Assembly (NCBI GenBank): GCA_001642005.1
Contig: LWCA01000023.1
Span: 1 to 64,000 of the forward strand
Length of the DNA: 64,000 nucleotides
From: Intoshia linei
Lineage: Eukaryota; Orthonectida; Rhopaluridae
Reading direction: 5' to 3'
The position numbers were made by a program, and so were the translations under genes. Positions 46,053 through 58,235 of this stretch are shown here, piece by piece (position 1 is the first letter of the stretch; every line of letters starts with the position of its first letter). The notes beneath the pieces are model-generated. The model was given only the letters and a program-made list of their open reading frames with translations. It did no database searches and was not told the DNA's origin.

Positions 46053-48563
46053 TTAAAAAAAGTCATTTCTTCGAAATCCTCCATCTGGATCACCGAATGG
46101 CCTTCTTAAGGGCATTTCATCGTCTGGATTATCAAATGGATCAAGTGGTCTCCTATTTCTGGGGTAAGTGTTGTCTTCTGGGTCAAATGGTAAATATGGA
46201 TCGAAACGAGGCCTTGGGTGTGGTCCCATATGCGATTGATGGTATCCAGCTAAATGAAAATTTATTTAGAATTTATAAATAAGTGATTTATGAACAAAAA
46301 ATTACGAAATATAGGCATGTAGTCATAATCACCTCCAACAATACCTGGTGGTCTAATTATGCGTTGGGGTCCATGGGTATGCCGTTCTCTTTCAACTGGA
46401 GCACTAGCAAGATGAAATGGTCGCTCAGTAAACCTTGTACTATTTTCTAAATTTAAAAATCAATAACATTTCAAAATTATGCAACTATTCTGTAGATCTT
46501 TATAGTGGCATTTTACAGAATTTTCTTTTACCAGTTTTAATAAATGATGAGAAGTCTTAACAAAGTTTTTTAACAGAATCAAATCCATGTTCAATGCTAT
46601 TTTAATCTAAAATAAATAATTTATCAATGAGTTTATTAGATTATTCTTTTTTGTTAAATTAATTACAAATATATAAAAACAAGTTCACAGTATACTCAGC
46701 TTGTCTCGTGTTTGAATTAAACTGCCCCCTCTGAAGCAAAAAAATTTTATAAATAAAGTAGCAAATATCGTCACCATTACTTAAAACATAATAAACTATC
46801 ATTTAGAACAGTGCCCACCAAAGTACGATCCGCAGGCCTAATCCGACCCGCGAATTACAAATCCTTACTTATATAATATGCTACGCAATATTTGTTTGTG
46901 TGTTCCACTTTATTTCAATAACTACTAGTCTTAGAATTTTATAAAGTCCACATTTCAATTGGAGTTTTTACCGGGTGATCATAAGATAAATTTCAGCCTC
47001 CCAAATTCACATCTTACGGGTCAAAAACCCCAATTGTCCTTTTTTTTGAAAATCAAACGAGTTGGAGAATTTAAAAAGATATACGCTGATACGGATTTTA
47101 AAATCATAAACATCATCATAAATTTTAAAAAATTATATCTTCAGGGCCAAAACCACAAATTACTCTTTTTTTATAAAAACAGCCCTACAATTTAAAAAAA
47201 TTTACAGGTGGTACAGTTGTATCCTGTTAACACACATAAAAAATTATAATCTGAATAAGTACGACTTCACGGTCCAAAAAGTATTTTAGTATTCATATTT
47301 TATTAAAACAAAAAATGTGAAATAATTAACGGTCCGAAAATTTAAAAAAAAGATTATTTTGATAGAGCTTATTTCAGTTGATATAAATACAAAATTTTAA
47401 CTCCATAAATTTTAATTATTTTGATTTTTAAACGTCTTTTAAAATATCAAAAAAACAAAATATAAATACATGTGATTAATATTGGTTTTTCCATTTTTAA
47501 AAATTAAGTAACTGCAACAGCTTCAGATTACAAATCATAAAGTTTTTGACACGAATACTTAATACCGGGAAAAAAATAATGTTAACCTTTAATGAAGTGC
47601 CGTGGGTATTTTTACCTTATTTATAAATAAATTAAAAACACCCTGCGCAACTTGATTAAAAGAAAAGAAATAAAGTAGTCAATGAGAAAATTAGTGAATT
47701 CGGTATTTATTGGTAATTTTTTTTTAATATTACCAATATAGGCATAGGTAGATCATTTATTGTTATCCTGTTACAATTTGGTAAATCTAAATTTAAATGT
47801 TAAAAAAATAAATTATATAACAATGATTGATGATACCCTTTCCTAATATATCAGTCTTACAACAAAAAAGGTTTATTTTTTAAGATTTTTCAAAATAAAT
47901 ATGTTTTAAATTGTCCTGCACTAGACGTCTGTTCCCACCTCTTACCTTTAACACTTTAGGGGTTGCATTAAATTTTTAAATTTCTCGCGCAGTTTGCCAC
48001 CCAGTTTGGCCACACTTCACTTTAAGATATACTTAAATAAAGAAAAAGGAAGTTGAGTACATCAATATAGAGAAAATGTCTAGTAAATTATAAAATTACT
48101 TGTAGAAGACCATTCCATCAAAGGCAGTAAAAAAGAATTATTTAAAAGACTCATCAGTTTAGATTTATCTAAAATGTTTAAATCTATTTTACAAATTAGA
48201 GAAATACATAGAAAAAATACCTCGAAAATACTCGCGCGCATCGATATGAATACCTACTAAATTATCGTAACAGGTATTAAGATTTGAGACATCGACAATT
48301 AGTGAGTATCTTGATTCGGAAATATTTATCAAAATGAAATTAAATGTTGTATGGGAATAAGTGTTGTGATGAAAATTACCACAGATACTTTTTTGGTTTG
48401 GTAAATGTAGTTTTAAATTCTTTACATTTGTCATAAATCCATTGTTTTTCAAAAAACAAATTACAATCGTATACAATAATTCAATTTCATTTATTGGTTT
48501 AAGTTCAGAACGTAATTTTTCAAATCCACTGAAATATGTCGATAGCGAACCTTTACTCTCCAT
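46053..48563 (-). CDS. PSMF1: Proteasome inhibitor PI31 homolog
   Basis: Minus-strand exons: 48221-48563 (ATG at 48563; N-terminal FP domain: ELLYTIVICFLKNNGFMTN, LVGIHIDAREYF), 48100-48168 (LLNNSFLLPLMEW), 46333-46446 (RRP-like proline-rich with IIRPPGIVG), 46053-46249 (PHPRPRFDPYLPFDPEDN, RRPLDPFDNPDDEMP, stop). All phases agree, giving about 240 residues. PI31 binds the 20S proteasome through its proline- and glycine-rich tail and helps proteasome assembly or transport (family knowledge). The FDPF/DPFDNP tail and domain order support the call; the FP domain is diverged. The C-terminus ends RRNDFF rather than a clear HbYX motif, so proteasome binding may be altered. R1 occupies the 1.65 kb intron. 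Confidence 0.82.
46870..47415 (-). repeat. R1 repeat, reverse orientation, well preserved
   Basis: Reverse copy running from ATATGCTACGCAATATTTGT through CACATCTTACGGGTCAAAAA and TTCAGGGCCAAAACCAC to GATAGAGCTTATTTCAG. The order of modules mirrors the copies at 236-1170 and 11335-12180. It lies in the PSMF1 intron. The ORF-like frame at 46959-47195 is part of the repeat and not a gene. The following 47420-48090 shows nothing recognisable. Confidence 0.75.
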
Positions 48564-49255
48564 ATTTCTTTTCAATTTCCATGTTTTTTGTTGTGATGAT
48601 AACAATTTTCATTTTAAATTTGAAATAATTTAATTTAATTTTATGCGTTAAAATTTGATGCTGAATTTAGGACCTAAATTTTAGGCGGATATTAAAATGG
48701 AATATTGATATATCTTTATATTAAATCTAAACATTTTTTTAATTGTTCTTGAAAATTGTTACCGCTTTTATCACACAAGTCACTTATAATGAAAATTAAT
48801 GTAATATAAACATCGACCATGTTAACAAGTATTATGTTCTAATCGTTAGAATCTAATGGTAGTCATTTGGTATGTCTAATGAAATTCCTATAGACTCCAG
48901 ATTCTAGAAAAAATATGTAATTTTTTTTCATTACTCCCATTTAAGAATAAAACTGAATTTAGGCTTTGAATAGCTAATATTGGACTAACTTATTATTTTC
49001 AGTAGGCATGTATTTATTTACATTTCTAAAAATAGTCAAAATTTGAATAAAAATAATAAAATTGTTGGTAAATTGCTATGCTAATAAAGTTAACATATTC
49101 TTCGTGACTGACAACATGACGTGTACACTACTTTATATTTCATTGGCCAAAGCTTGTAGTTAGTCAAAGAAAAACAAATTCAAAACTCTATAAAATTAAG
49201 ACACGTGTATTTTGAAAAATTGTATACAAAATCACTTCACTACAATTTTTTCGAA
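48564..49255. promoter_or_regulatory. Divergent spacer between PSMF1 and HSP90B1
   Basis: 692 bp between start codons, long for this window. A TTCTAGAA word at 48902-48909, a heat-shock-element dimer, could act on HSP90B1; a single site is weak evidence. There is no clear ERSE (CCAAT-N9-CCACG). No ORF was found. Confidence 0.35.
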
Positions 49256-52200
49256 ATGATTTTCAAATTTTTACAGATAATATTTTATCTTTCAGGTACA
49301 TTTAATATGTGATATTCTTACTATTTTTTATATTTTAGTTGTTTATTGTGAAATTGTGAATGAGAGTCCAAAACCTGCGTAATCTTAATTTCTATTTATA
49401 ATTCATTAATCACATTTTACTGTACATTGTCTTAATATTAATATTTTAGAGATCCACAGCAAAAACCCATTGATTCTTTAACACAGGATAATTTGAATAT
49501 AAAGAGAGATGACTCTGAATCAAAAAATTTTCAATCAGATGTAAAGAGAATGATGTAATTTATTTTGATTATGGTTGGGAGCGCTTACTGTATATTTCAT
49601 ACAGATGTTTTTTTAAAAGAATAAAGATTTTCTATGATAATTATTGGAGAGTGGATAGCTTTTCATAATCACGCCCTATTGAAAATACAATTTTTTGATG
49701 AACTTTAAAATTCTTCATTTTTTTGTGCATAGATAATTTTGTTATGATTATGCAAATCTTTAAAATTTTACAAGTGTAAAATTCTAAATAAAACTATATT
49801 ATTTTATTAGGAATTTGATAATTCAGTCATTGTATAAAAACAAGGAGGTACATTTTTAAAAAAAAGTGTACATTTATTTGTAGATTGTAATTCGAGAACT
49901 AATTTCAAATGCATCTGATGCACTCGATAAAATTAGATATTTGGCAATTACCGATCCTACTGTAATGGATGGGGAAGATAAAATGGAAATCAGAATTCAA
50001 GTAATTAAATCAATTACTAAATTAACAATTTGTTAGGTAGATAAATACAACAGAATTTTCCAAATTACAGACACTGGAATTGGAATGACAGAGTAATATT
50101 TTTGTTTTTTTATTTTATTTACTTTTAGACAAGAACTCAACGACAACCTTGGAACTATTGCAAAATCTGGAACTACCGATTTTATTGCTGATGCTGAAAA
50201 AGCTAAGAGCGATACGGATTTGAATAGTTTAATTGGTCAATTTGGTGTTGGTTTTTACTCGGCATATTTGGGTATGATTCATTTTAGTTATCATTAGAGT
50301 TTGTATAATTCAGCCATTTAAAAACTTTTTTGATTCTATTAAAAATTTCATGGATTTGGATTTATTTGAACAATTTTTTCAAAACTTGCATAACGATTCA
50401 ATTTTAGTAAAACTTATAATTTTCCCAGATGATTTGTTGAGAGCTGGCTAAATTCAGGCAGTGATGAGTACGGTTTTTTATCGGTCGCTTGGATTTTACA
50501 CCATTCTTTCTCAAAATTTGTGCTAGGCCCCACTTTCACTCTTAAAAAATATCAGGCCCACTTCAAAAACATCCTAACGGTTTTTTCGGTTGATATAACA
50601 GTTCAATCAAAAAGAATGTTTATTTATTTACAATTGTTAGTACAATTTAATACTAATTAGAAAATTCTAATAATTTTTTAATAAATTACAAATCTCAAGT
50701 TTTTATTTTTGAAAGTCGAGCTAATTATATTATTATATACTAATTATACAGTCAAACCTCTCAATACCTTAAATTACTTATAAAATATAATATAAATTAT
50801 AAAATTTAATGTCAGTGTTTGTTAAGGTTTACTAATTACAATTAAGTCCTATAATTAAAAAAAATACCAATTTCTAATACAGTTTTTTTAAACATTTGAA
50901 AAATATTGGTTGATAATATATTAAAAATTATTTTTCACCGGAAATGCGTAGATTTCTCGGGTTGTAATTTTGTATTTATATCAACTGAAATAAGCTGTAT
51001 CAGAAAAATTTTTTTTTTAATTGTACAGCCGTTAATTATTTTAAATTTTTTATTTTTATAAAATAGTTTTGAATTAAAAAAAATGAATATTATAGTGTTT
51101 TTGTCTTTTTGACCATGAAGTTTATCAGATTGAAATTTTATTTTGCGTGTGAACTGGATATAACTGTATCATCAGTAATTTTTTAAAATTCTAAGGATGT
51201 TTTTATTTAAAAAAAAGGGTAATCTGGGTTTTTGACCGTGAAAATTACCTTTTTTGAGGTTACCATTTATGATAATTCTTATGAATTTAAAAACTATCCT
51301 AGAATTTATGTTGTATAAAATTCTAGGACTTTCTTAATTTTTACAAAAAAGGGCAATTTGGCGTTTTGGCCGTGAAGATATAAGATTTTGAAATTTAAAA
51401 TAATCATAATATTGATGAATTTAAAATTTTTTATTAAAATGCGTATTTTTTATAATTATAGGACTGGTTAGAATTTAAAAACACAGGACAATATGGGTTT
51501 TTAAATATGAAGGACTTAATTTCTGAAATTGAAATTTGCGATAAAACATCATTCTGGTAAAACTGTTAATAGTTCATGTAATTAAGGATTTCAAAAAAGT
51601 TGATGAAAAGTTAAAAAAATTAAGAGAAACACAAACGTTGACACGGATCATAATGTGACTAATATATACAAAATGGTATCTGTCCTCTAGTTAAAATGAA
51701 GTGGATCCCCCAAAAAATGTATTGTCGACTCTTCTGGTCATTTAAAAATATTTTCTTATAGGCTCCATTATTTTCTTAGAAATAGGAACGGGTAGAAAAA
51801 ATATAAAAATCCATACATTGTAGGCTGGTTCTAGTGTATGTTACAGTAAATAAATTTACACCTTAAATTTACAATTTTATTAAAAATTAGATTAAAAATT
51901 TTTCAGAAAGTCTGAAACAAAAAAGATGAGATATGACTGAATTAGACGACGAGACTACCATTTTTATTTTTCATATAGACTATTTTTACTTTAAATGAAT
52001 TGACTCTTACTTTCATTTTATTTGGTAAAAGTTTTAGAGGACACTATCGTAAGTCTCCGTAGATGTTAAAGGCTGCACTGTAAAATTTTCATAAATAATG
52101 GGACGTTAAAAAGGTGGTGTCTTGATTAATGTTGATATTTTAATTAATTTTAATAATTAGTGGCCGATCGAGTTGTTGTTGCTTCCAAGAGTCCAAAATC

Positions 52201-53959
52201 TGAAGACCAATATATATGGGAATCTGATTCTTCGACGTATGTTACATATAAGGACCCTAGAGGAAATACATTGACAAGAGGAACACAAATAACCCTATAC
52301 ATGAAGGAAGACACAAAAGACTTTATGGAACTGCCAAAAATAACTGAATTGGTAAAACGATACAGTCAGTTTATTCAATTTGATATTTTGTTGTATGACA
52401 CAGAAACTGTAAATGAAGAAGTTGAAGACACTGAAGCCAACAAGGAAGAAGAAAAAGACAAAAAGGATGACAATTTAATAGACGATGAAGAACAAGAAGG
52501 AAAAGTAGAAGATGAAACTGAAAAGCCAAAAGAAAAAAAAACAAAAACTGTCTCTAAAATTGTGTACAATTGGAAAGTCGTCAACGATAACAAACCAATT
52601 TGGATTCGAAAAAAAGGTGACATTACAGATGAAGAATACAACAACTTTTACAAGAGTTTCTCTAAAAACGACGATGGTCCACTTTGTAAAATTCATTTTT
52701 CTGCTGAAGGAGAAATTAGCTTTAAATCAATTTTATACATTCCAAAAAAGGCACCTGCAAATCTTTACACTGGTTATGGAGACGCTAAAGAACATATTAA
52801 AATGTACATTCGTCGTGTATTTATTACTTCAAATGCTGAACAAATGTTTCCAAACTATTTGAGGTTTGTAACCGGCGTTGTCGATTCAGACGATTTACCC
52901 TTGAATGTATCTCGAGAAGATTTACAACACAGCGAACTATTGAGTGTCATTAAAAAAAAATTAGTCCGTAAAACTCTTGAAATGATTAAAAAATTGAGCT
53001 CTGAAGATTTTGAAATTTTCTGGAAAGAATATAGTACAAGTGTTAAGATGGGCGTTATTGAAGATGAAGCCAATAGAATCAGAATCTCTAAATTATTGAA
53101 ATTCCACTCTTCATATGAAGCAATAAATACAACCAGTTTGGCTGACTATGTGAGTAGAATGCCGGCAAACCAAGAAGAAATTTATTACATTGCGGGAGCA
53201 TCAAAACGTGAAGTAGAACATTCTCCATTGGTGGAAGGATTAATAAAACATGGTTACGAAGTATTGTACCTAGTTGAACCAGTTGACGAATTCTGCATTC
53301 AGTCTTTACCCGATTTTGACGGAAAGAAATTTTCAAATGTAGCCAAAGAGGGAGTCAGCATTTCAGAAACAGATAATGACAAAATTGAAGCAATTTCTAA
53401 AAATTATGAAGCCCTTTTCAAGCATATTTCAGATGACATCCTTTCTGACTCAGTATCTAAAGTTGAACTTTCAAAAACACTAGTATCTTCACCTGCCGCT
53501 CTTATTGCTTCCAAACACGGGTGGTCTGGAAACATGGACAGAATCCAACGATCCCAAGCTCATCAAAAGAAAGAAGATGAAACCAAAAATTATTATTTAT
53601 CTCAAAAAAAGATTTTACAATTGAATGCTGGACATCCCGTTATTAGGAAAATGCTGGCAATTTACAATGAAGATGGATCAGAGTCCACAGAACTCAAAGC
53701 TATTGTCAATACTTTATATGATACTGCTGCTCTCAGATCTGGGTTTATGATACCAGATTCTGTCGAATTCTCAAAACGTGTCGATACCCTTCTTTCTTAC
53801 AAATTAAACGTTGAAGGTCAGAAAATATCAGACATTTACTCAACTGAAGATGACGAAGAAGACAAAGGCGAAGACGTAATATATTTAATCAATAATATTT
53901 AATAATTATCAAAAATTTAGATAAAGGAAGATTTCGACGAAGCACACGAAGAATTATAA
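49256..53959 (+). CDS. HSP90B1: Endoplasmin / GRP94 (ER HSP90)
   Basis: ER-lumenal HSP90 chaperone. Exons: 49256-49295 (signal peptide [13 protein letters not shown]), 49339-49378, 49450-49554, 49811-49847, 49884-50000 ([17 protein letters not shown]), 50037-50092 (ITDTGIGMT), 50129-50271 ([25 protein letters not shown]), 52161-53875 ([19 protein letters not shown]; acidic linker; [49 protein letters not shown]), 53921-53959. The junctions are in phase. The N-terminal ATPase motifs NASDALDK, DxGxGM and GxxGxG are complete. The last exon ends HEEL, an ER-retrieval signal of KDEL type. The 36-38 bp introns contrast with the 1.9 kb intron 50272-52160 that holds an R1 copy. Confidence 0.97.
50820..51600 (+). 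repeat. R1 repeat in HSP90B1 intron
   Basis: Begins near AAAAATATTGGTTGATAATA and includes GCGTAGATTTCTCGGGTT. Then follow at least three consecutive diverged monomers of about 130-150 bp, each with 'CTA-GGA-CT', 'GGGTTTTTGACCGTGAA' or 'GCGTTTTGGCCGTGAAGAT' and 'TTTATGATAAT' words. No coding potential. The intron remainder (50272-50820 and 51600-52160) has no recognised feature. Confidence 0.7.
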
Positions 53960-54027
53960 AATGCATTAATTTTATTACAATAAAAATTTAAAATATGGAA
54001 TGATTTACTTTACAAAAATTGAGTCTT
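53960..54027. terminator. 68-bp convergent spacer HSP90B1 / ZC3H14
   Basis: AATAAA at about 53980 fits HSP90B1 polyadenylation (TTACAATAAAAATTT). Transcripts from the two strands probably overlap at their 3' ends. Confidence 0.6.
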
Positions 54028-55532
54028 CTAGGTCACTTGTGTAGGATTTTCAGTTTTTTTAGCGTGAAAAAATATACAGTCAGTTCCCTTGTTGCACATT
54101 GTTCCGTAACGACATACCTAATAATTATTAATTTCAATATAACACTAAAATTACAGGTTTGTGATAAAATTGACAATTATTATTATTGCAATACGGATGA
54201 TATTTACATTCTGTGGCATTATTTATGTTAGTAAACAAACTGTGTTGATAACCGCAACTTGGGTTTGCACATGCAACGCCGAATTTGCAGTTTGGATGAA
54301 TATATACACATTTTTGTCCATATGAACAGTCTGGAAACTTTCTACAAAATTAATTTATTTCAAGCAATAGCTAAATAGTCACGTGCACTGTTGAGTAGGA
54401 TGAATGTATACGCATTCATATTTAGCTCTACAATCTGGCCAATATTGACATTTTCGAATAATTTCTAAAAAAATAAAAGATTTACTCCAATTTTACCAAT
54501 TTTTTTTTCCTTGAGAATAGAAATACTTGTATCGTCCCCCTCGACAGGTGTTTGTCCCAATCTAGCATGAACATCCAATTTTTTATTCTGAATGTTTTTC
54601 CTTTTTTTATTAGTCAAGAGTCCGTACGTTTCAACAAATTGCGTTTTTTCCGGAGTTGAAATATTTAATGTATCTTGGTCAATGTTATCAGCACCATTGA
54701 GGGTAATTAAGAATTTAGTATCAGGTTTGTTGGTATAAATATTGTTATTACTTTGAAGTTCGACTGGACCCTTATTGACCAATTCATCAATTTCTTCTTT
54801 ATTTTTTTCAACATAACCTGGTAGTGTATCTAACAAAATTAAAATAGAATAAAATAAACATACAAATGTCAACTCCCTTTTGTGGATCTAGACTAAAACT
54901 TTTAAAACTACGAATAAAAATGGTACCTTAATTCGTGAGATTTTGATTTTTCCTAGTGTAAGTTAATTTTAAAAATATTTTATAAAACATTTTCAGTTTC
55001 TAAAACCTCCTTTTCTTTTGATTTGAATTTTTTCTCCTTTTTCGGTTCAATGTCCACTTTAACACGTTTTTTTTCTTTAGGTTTTATTACTTTTGATCTT
55101 TTCAGTGATTTTGATGATAGTGCAGTCTTTTTCCTCTCTAATTTAGGTTAATCAATCCTCAAATTAAAAACAAACCTCGGTTTTCAGCAAGATCTGCCAT
55201 TTTTTCCAACAAATTGAATATCCTACATAGAAATGTGACAATTTTCTGCAAAGTCTACCAGTCAGTAAAAATTTGAGACTTTTCGGATAAAAATAATTCC
55301 AGTTCATTATGCATTTCTTGTCTTGGCTTTTTATTGTTGACCATGGCTATAATGTAGTCTGGAAGTTCTTTGTCTACATTGAAAAATTTTATAAATATCA
55401 TTTATTTATCATTTACCAATATAGCAGTCTAATTCAACCAATTTATCTCGTATTGCATCCTAAATCATAAATAAATTGTTATTCTAGATGCGGGAAATTT
55501 ACTTTCAAGCGGTTTGACGTAGAGTGGGACAT
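54028..55532 (-). CDS. ZC3H14: ZC3H14/Nab2-type CCCH zinc-finger poly(A)-binding protein
   Basis: Minus strand. ATG at 55532 (MSHSTSNRLK). Next come the PWI-like N-terminal domain (IRDKLVELDCYI, then KELPDYIIAMVNNKK), a basic exon (RSKVIKPKEKKRVK), a central low-complexity exon (about 54515-54836) and five CCCH fingers: CQYWPDCRAKYECVYIH, CTKFPDCSYGQKCVYIH, CKFGVACANPSCGYQH, CKYHPYCNNNNCQFYH and CRYGTMCNKGTDCIFFH, before the stop at 54028-54030. The five fingers and the PELPDYIMVMVANKK-like N-terminus are the Nab2/ZC3H14 signature. The family binds poly(A) RNA in the nucleus and controls tail length and export (family knowledge). The short introns are in phase where checked. The protein is much shorter than vertebrate ZC3H14. 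Confidence 0.9.
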
Positions 55533-56172
55533 TTTTAATCGAAATTGTATCAAACTGAAAAAAAATTTATTATGTAATTATTTCGATAGCAATGCAATGA
55601 ATGAAACCTATAGTTAAGTTAATTTCTATTTTAATTTAAAAAATTATATGCACTTTATTGTGCAATAAATCAAGTTACACTAGGACTTGTCCTTGTGTCA
55701 TCCGATCATATATTTTTTTAAATTTGTTTGATTGGAAATCAATACTTTCTATTGGATTTATAGTCAATTTTAATTGTCATTATTATTTCTATTGAAGTAA
55801 ACAAAAATACTACTGTACGAGACTTTATTTGACAAGTCCTGAATTAGGACTCGTGATTAATTGTGAATGCTTCAAAAATAATTTCAAATGTGGATAAACT
55901 TTTGACAAAATTATCATTTTAATTAATTTTTATGGACTTTTTATTAACGATGTCATAAATATTAAATAAATTATAGCATACTTTTTTATATTAAAAAGTG
56001 TTAAGACTTATTCTACAAAAGAGATAGTGGTTTAGATAAATTTTAATTTTCAATAAATACAAAAATTGTAAATTGTATCACAAAGAAGTCAAGTAAACTT
56101 TGATTATTAACTAGTAAATTTTCTAAATTTATATATATCCATGTTTACATTATTTGATCAAATACAAAATAA
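55533..56172. promoter_or_regulatory. Divergent spacer ZC3H14 / transaldolase
   Basis: 640 bp between start codons, A/T-rich, with no ORF or repeat that I could match elsewhere. It presumably contains both promoters. Confidence 0.35.
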
Positions 56173-56425
56173 ATGAACCAACTTGAAGAACTTCGCAAAA
56201 ATACTCAAATTGTTGCCGATTCTGGTGATTATAATGGTACTTTTATGGAAAATTCAATAATATATAAAAATTAAAGTTTTTATCTTAAATTGTAATTATA
56301 GCTTTCATAAAGTTTAATCCACAAGATGCTACGACTAATCCGTCATTGATATTGAAAGCTATTCAAACGCCAGAATACAAACATTTTTTTGACAAAGCTG
56401 TTGATTACGCAAAAAAGAAATCAAA
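56173..56425 (+). CDS. TALDO1: Transaldolase, first two exons only
   Basis: Exons 56173-56236 ([20 protein letters not shown]) and 56302-56425 ([32 protein letters not shown]) match the first about 65 residues of transaldolase, the pentose-phosphate-pathway enzyme that transfers a dihydroxyacetone unit. The QDATTNPSL box is highly characteristic. The second exon ends at a good donor (TCAAA|GTAAAAT). The remaining roughly 270 residues, including the Schiff-base lysine region, were not found up to the window end. A repeat cluster with three single-N joins follows, so the rest may be lost to assembly or lie beyond the window. A gene fragment is also possible. Confidence 0.88.
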
Positions 56426-57299
56426 GTAAAATTTTTTGCTTACTTATATAATATGCTACATTAAGTTATTCTTAATTTGGCTGAAGCGCAGCGAAGCGTG
56501 TTATTTTTTTTGTTTTTTAAAAAATTTTTTGGGCCCTTATTTACTTTGGGGTCTCTTTTTCAAAATAAAAAATAATAACAATTTACACACAATTGTTATT
56601 GCAAATTTCAAAATGAATTCTGACACGGTATTTATAATTTTATGACATGTCATATTGAATTTTGTGTGTAATTCGCTTATTCATCTCATATATATTAGGG
56701 GTGTAAGTCAAAATTTGATATCAAAAGTACACCCACTCATCTTATGAGCAATTTTTGTGTCTTTAATTTGTACCTAATCTTGCTTTACAATTCTTTAAAA
56801 AAAAGTTGGGGCTATGCCCTTAAAGTTTTGAACATATTATCGTTCATTGTAACTATTATTTATTAATTTTTTTAAAATTTTATTGATTTAACCATTTTTT
56901 TTAAATTTATTTTAATATTACAAAATTTTTTGTAAATTTTAAAATTGTTATTTTAATAAAATATAAATTTATATAAATATTAAAATTCATAAGACACATT
57001 TTTTCGATTTTGATAAACCAAAATTTAAGTTGAAGTTTAAAAAGTTTATGGAGCATACAAAAATAATTTATTTTTAATTGAATTGAATATCGTTATAATG
57101 TCAAAAATCCGTGCATATGNAAAATATAAATTTATATAAATATTAAAATTCATAATACACATTTTTTCGATTTTGATAAACCAAACTTTTAGTTGAAGTT
57201 TAAAAAGTTTATTGAACATACAAAAATAATTTATTTTTAATTGAATTGAATATCGTTATGTCAAAAATCCGTGCATATGGAAATTTTATAGACAACCTC
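56426..57299. repeat. Foldback fragment and two head-to-tail R3 repeat copies with N join
   Basis: A foldback-family fragment lies at 56696-56860. Then an approximately 165 bp repeat, here R3 (TTTTTCGATTTTGATAAACC ... TGAATATCGTTATAATGTCA), occurs at about 56950-57119 and again at 57121-57285, separated by one N (57120). Further copies lie at 58045-58205 and 62522-62685, each with an N at its left edge. R3 precedes transposase-like coding sequence in at least two cases. Confidence 0.8.
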
Positions 57300-58020
57300 T
57301 CTGTTTGAAAAGCAGTCTTGCTACAAATGCTGATATTTTAGAACGCTATTACTATTTATTGAAATATCAAAAGGCTGTATCAACAGTTAAAATAATTGCT
57401 ACTGAATTAATAAATTTGTGGAAAAAATGTAGTATTCCTCATCAAGATATAAGACAGGTTATAAGAAAAATCAATACCTGCATTAAAATGTATAAATATT
57501 ACAATACAACAAAAGGAGGAAAACAGAAAAAATTCAATATTAAAAGTTCATGGACAAAATTATTCGACATTAAAACCAATGTATTTATTTGGAAGATGAA
57601 AAGTTTTTTCAATTACAAAGTGATACAGATTGCAATGTTGGTAGAGTATCAAATATAGTTGAAATGATTAATATTTATTCATCCAAAATAAAAAGAACAG
57701 AAAAACGGGAATGCAAATGCGAATCAATTATAAATTTTACATCCCATCTGTTCCCAAAAAAACTAATATATCAAATGGAAAAGAATTGGCCAGCATTTCA
57801 GAAAATACTGGAATTTTAATGAAATCAACAATCACTGTAGCAAATGCAATATTTCATAAATTACAATTGAAATCAATTTCACGGATAGCTGCACAAATAA
57901 AATCCTCTTCAATTGAAACAATCAACTTACAACTTATTGATGCAATTAAACAGATAGTACAGGATATTTATTATCTTTTGACGGAAAAACTTATAAAAAT
58001 ATACATTACTTGGTAATTGC
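57300..58020 (+). pseudogene. N-terminal part of an uncharacterised transposase-like family
   Basis: The first frame reads ERYYYLLKYQKAVS, ELINLWKKCSIPHQD and KLFDIKTNV, then (shifted) LEDEKFFQLQSDTDCNVG. It resembles the N-terminal region of a repetitive family that I recall from several invertebrates: a helical 'W..A.IPT' segment followed by 'SLDDLFDIA...EDKEFLLAQR..GR'. Two or more frameshifts (about 57590 and 57710) break it. It starts just after the R3 repeat and ends at the N of 58044. The family name is uncertain. Confidence 0.5.
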
Positions 58021-58043
58021 TGTAAAAGGGGAATTAGTTAGTA

Positions 58044-58235
58044 NATAAATTTATATAAATATTAAAATTGATAATACACATTTTTTCGATTTTGATAAAC
58101 CAAAATTTAAGTTGAAGTTTAAAAAGTTTATTGAGCATACAAAAATAATTTATTTTTAATGGAATTGAATATCGTTATAAAGTCAAGAATCCGTGCATAT
58201 ACAAATTTTTTTATTAACCTCTCTGTTTGAAAAGA
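58044..58235 (+). repeat. R3 repeat copy, N at left edge
   Basis: Same repeat as at 57121, continuing into AACCTCTCTGTTTGAAAAG, which is also the sequence that follows the copy at 57121. So R3 plus this short extension is a reproducible unit. The single N at 58044 marks an assembly join. Confidence 0.8.

Noticed and set aside
46959-47195. 78-codon plus-strand ORF
   Set aside because: It lies entirely in a reverse R1 copy; the same bases occur in other R1 copies with stops.
52375-53336. Minus-strand and +1-frame ORFs overlapping the large endoplasmin exon
   Set aside because: They are shadows of the GRP94 coding frame, with biased composition (Phe/Ser-rich) and no family signature.
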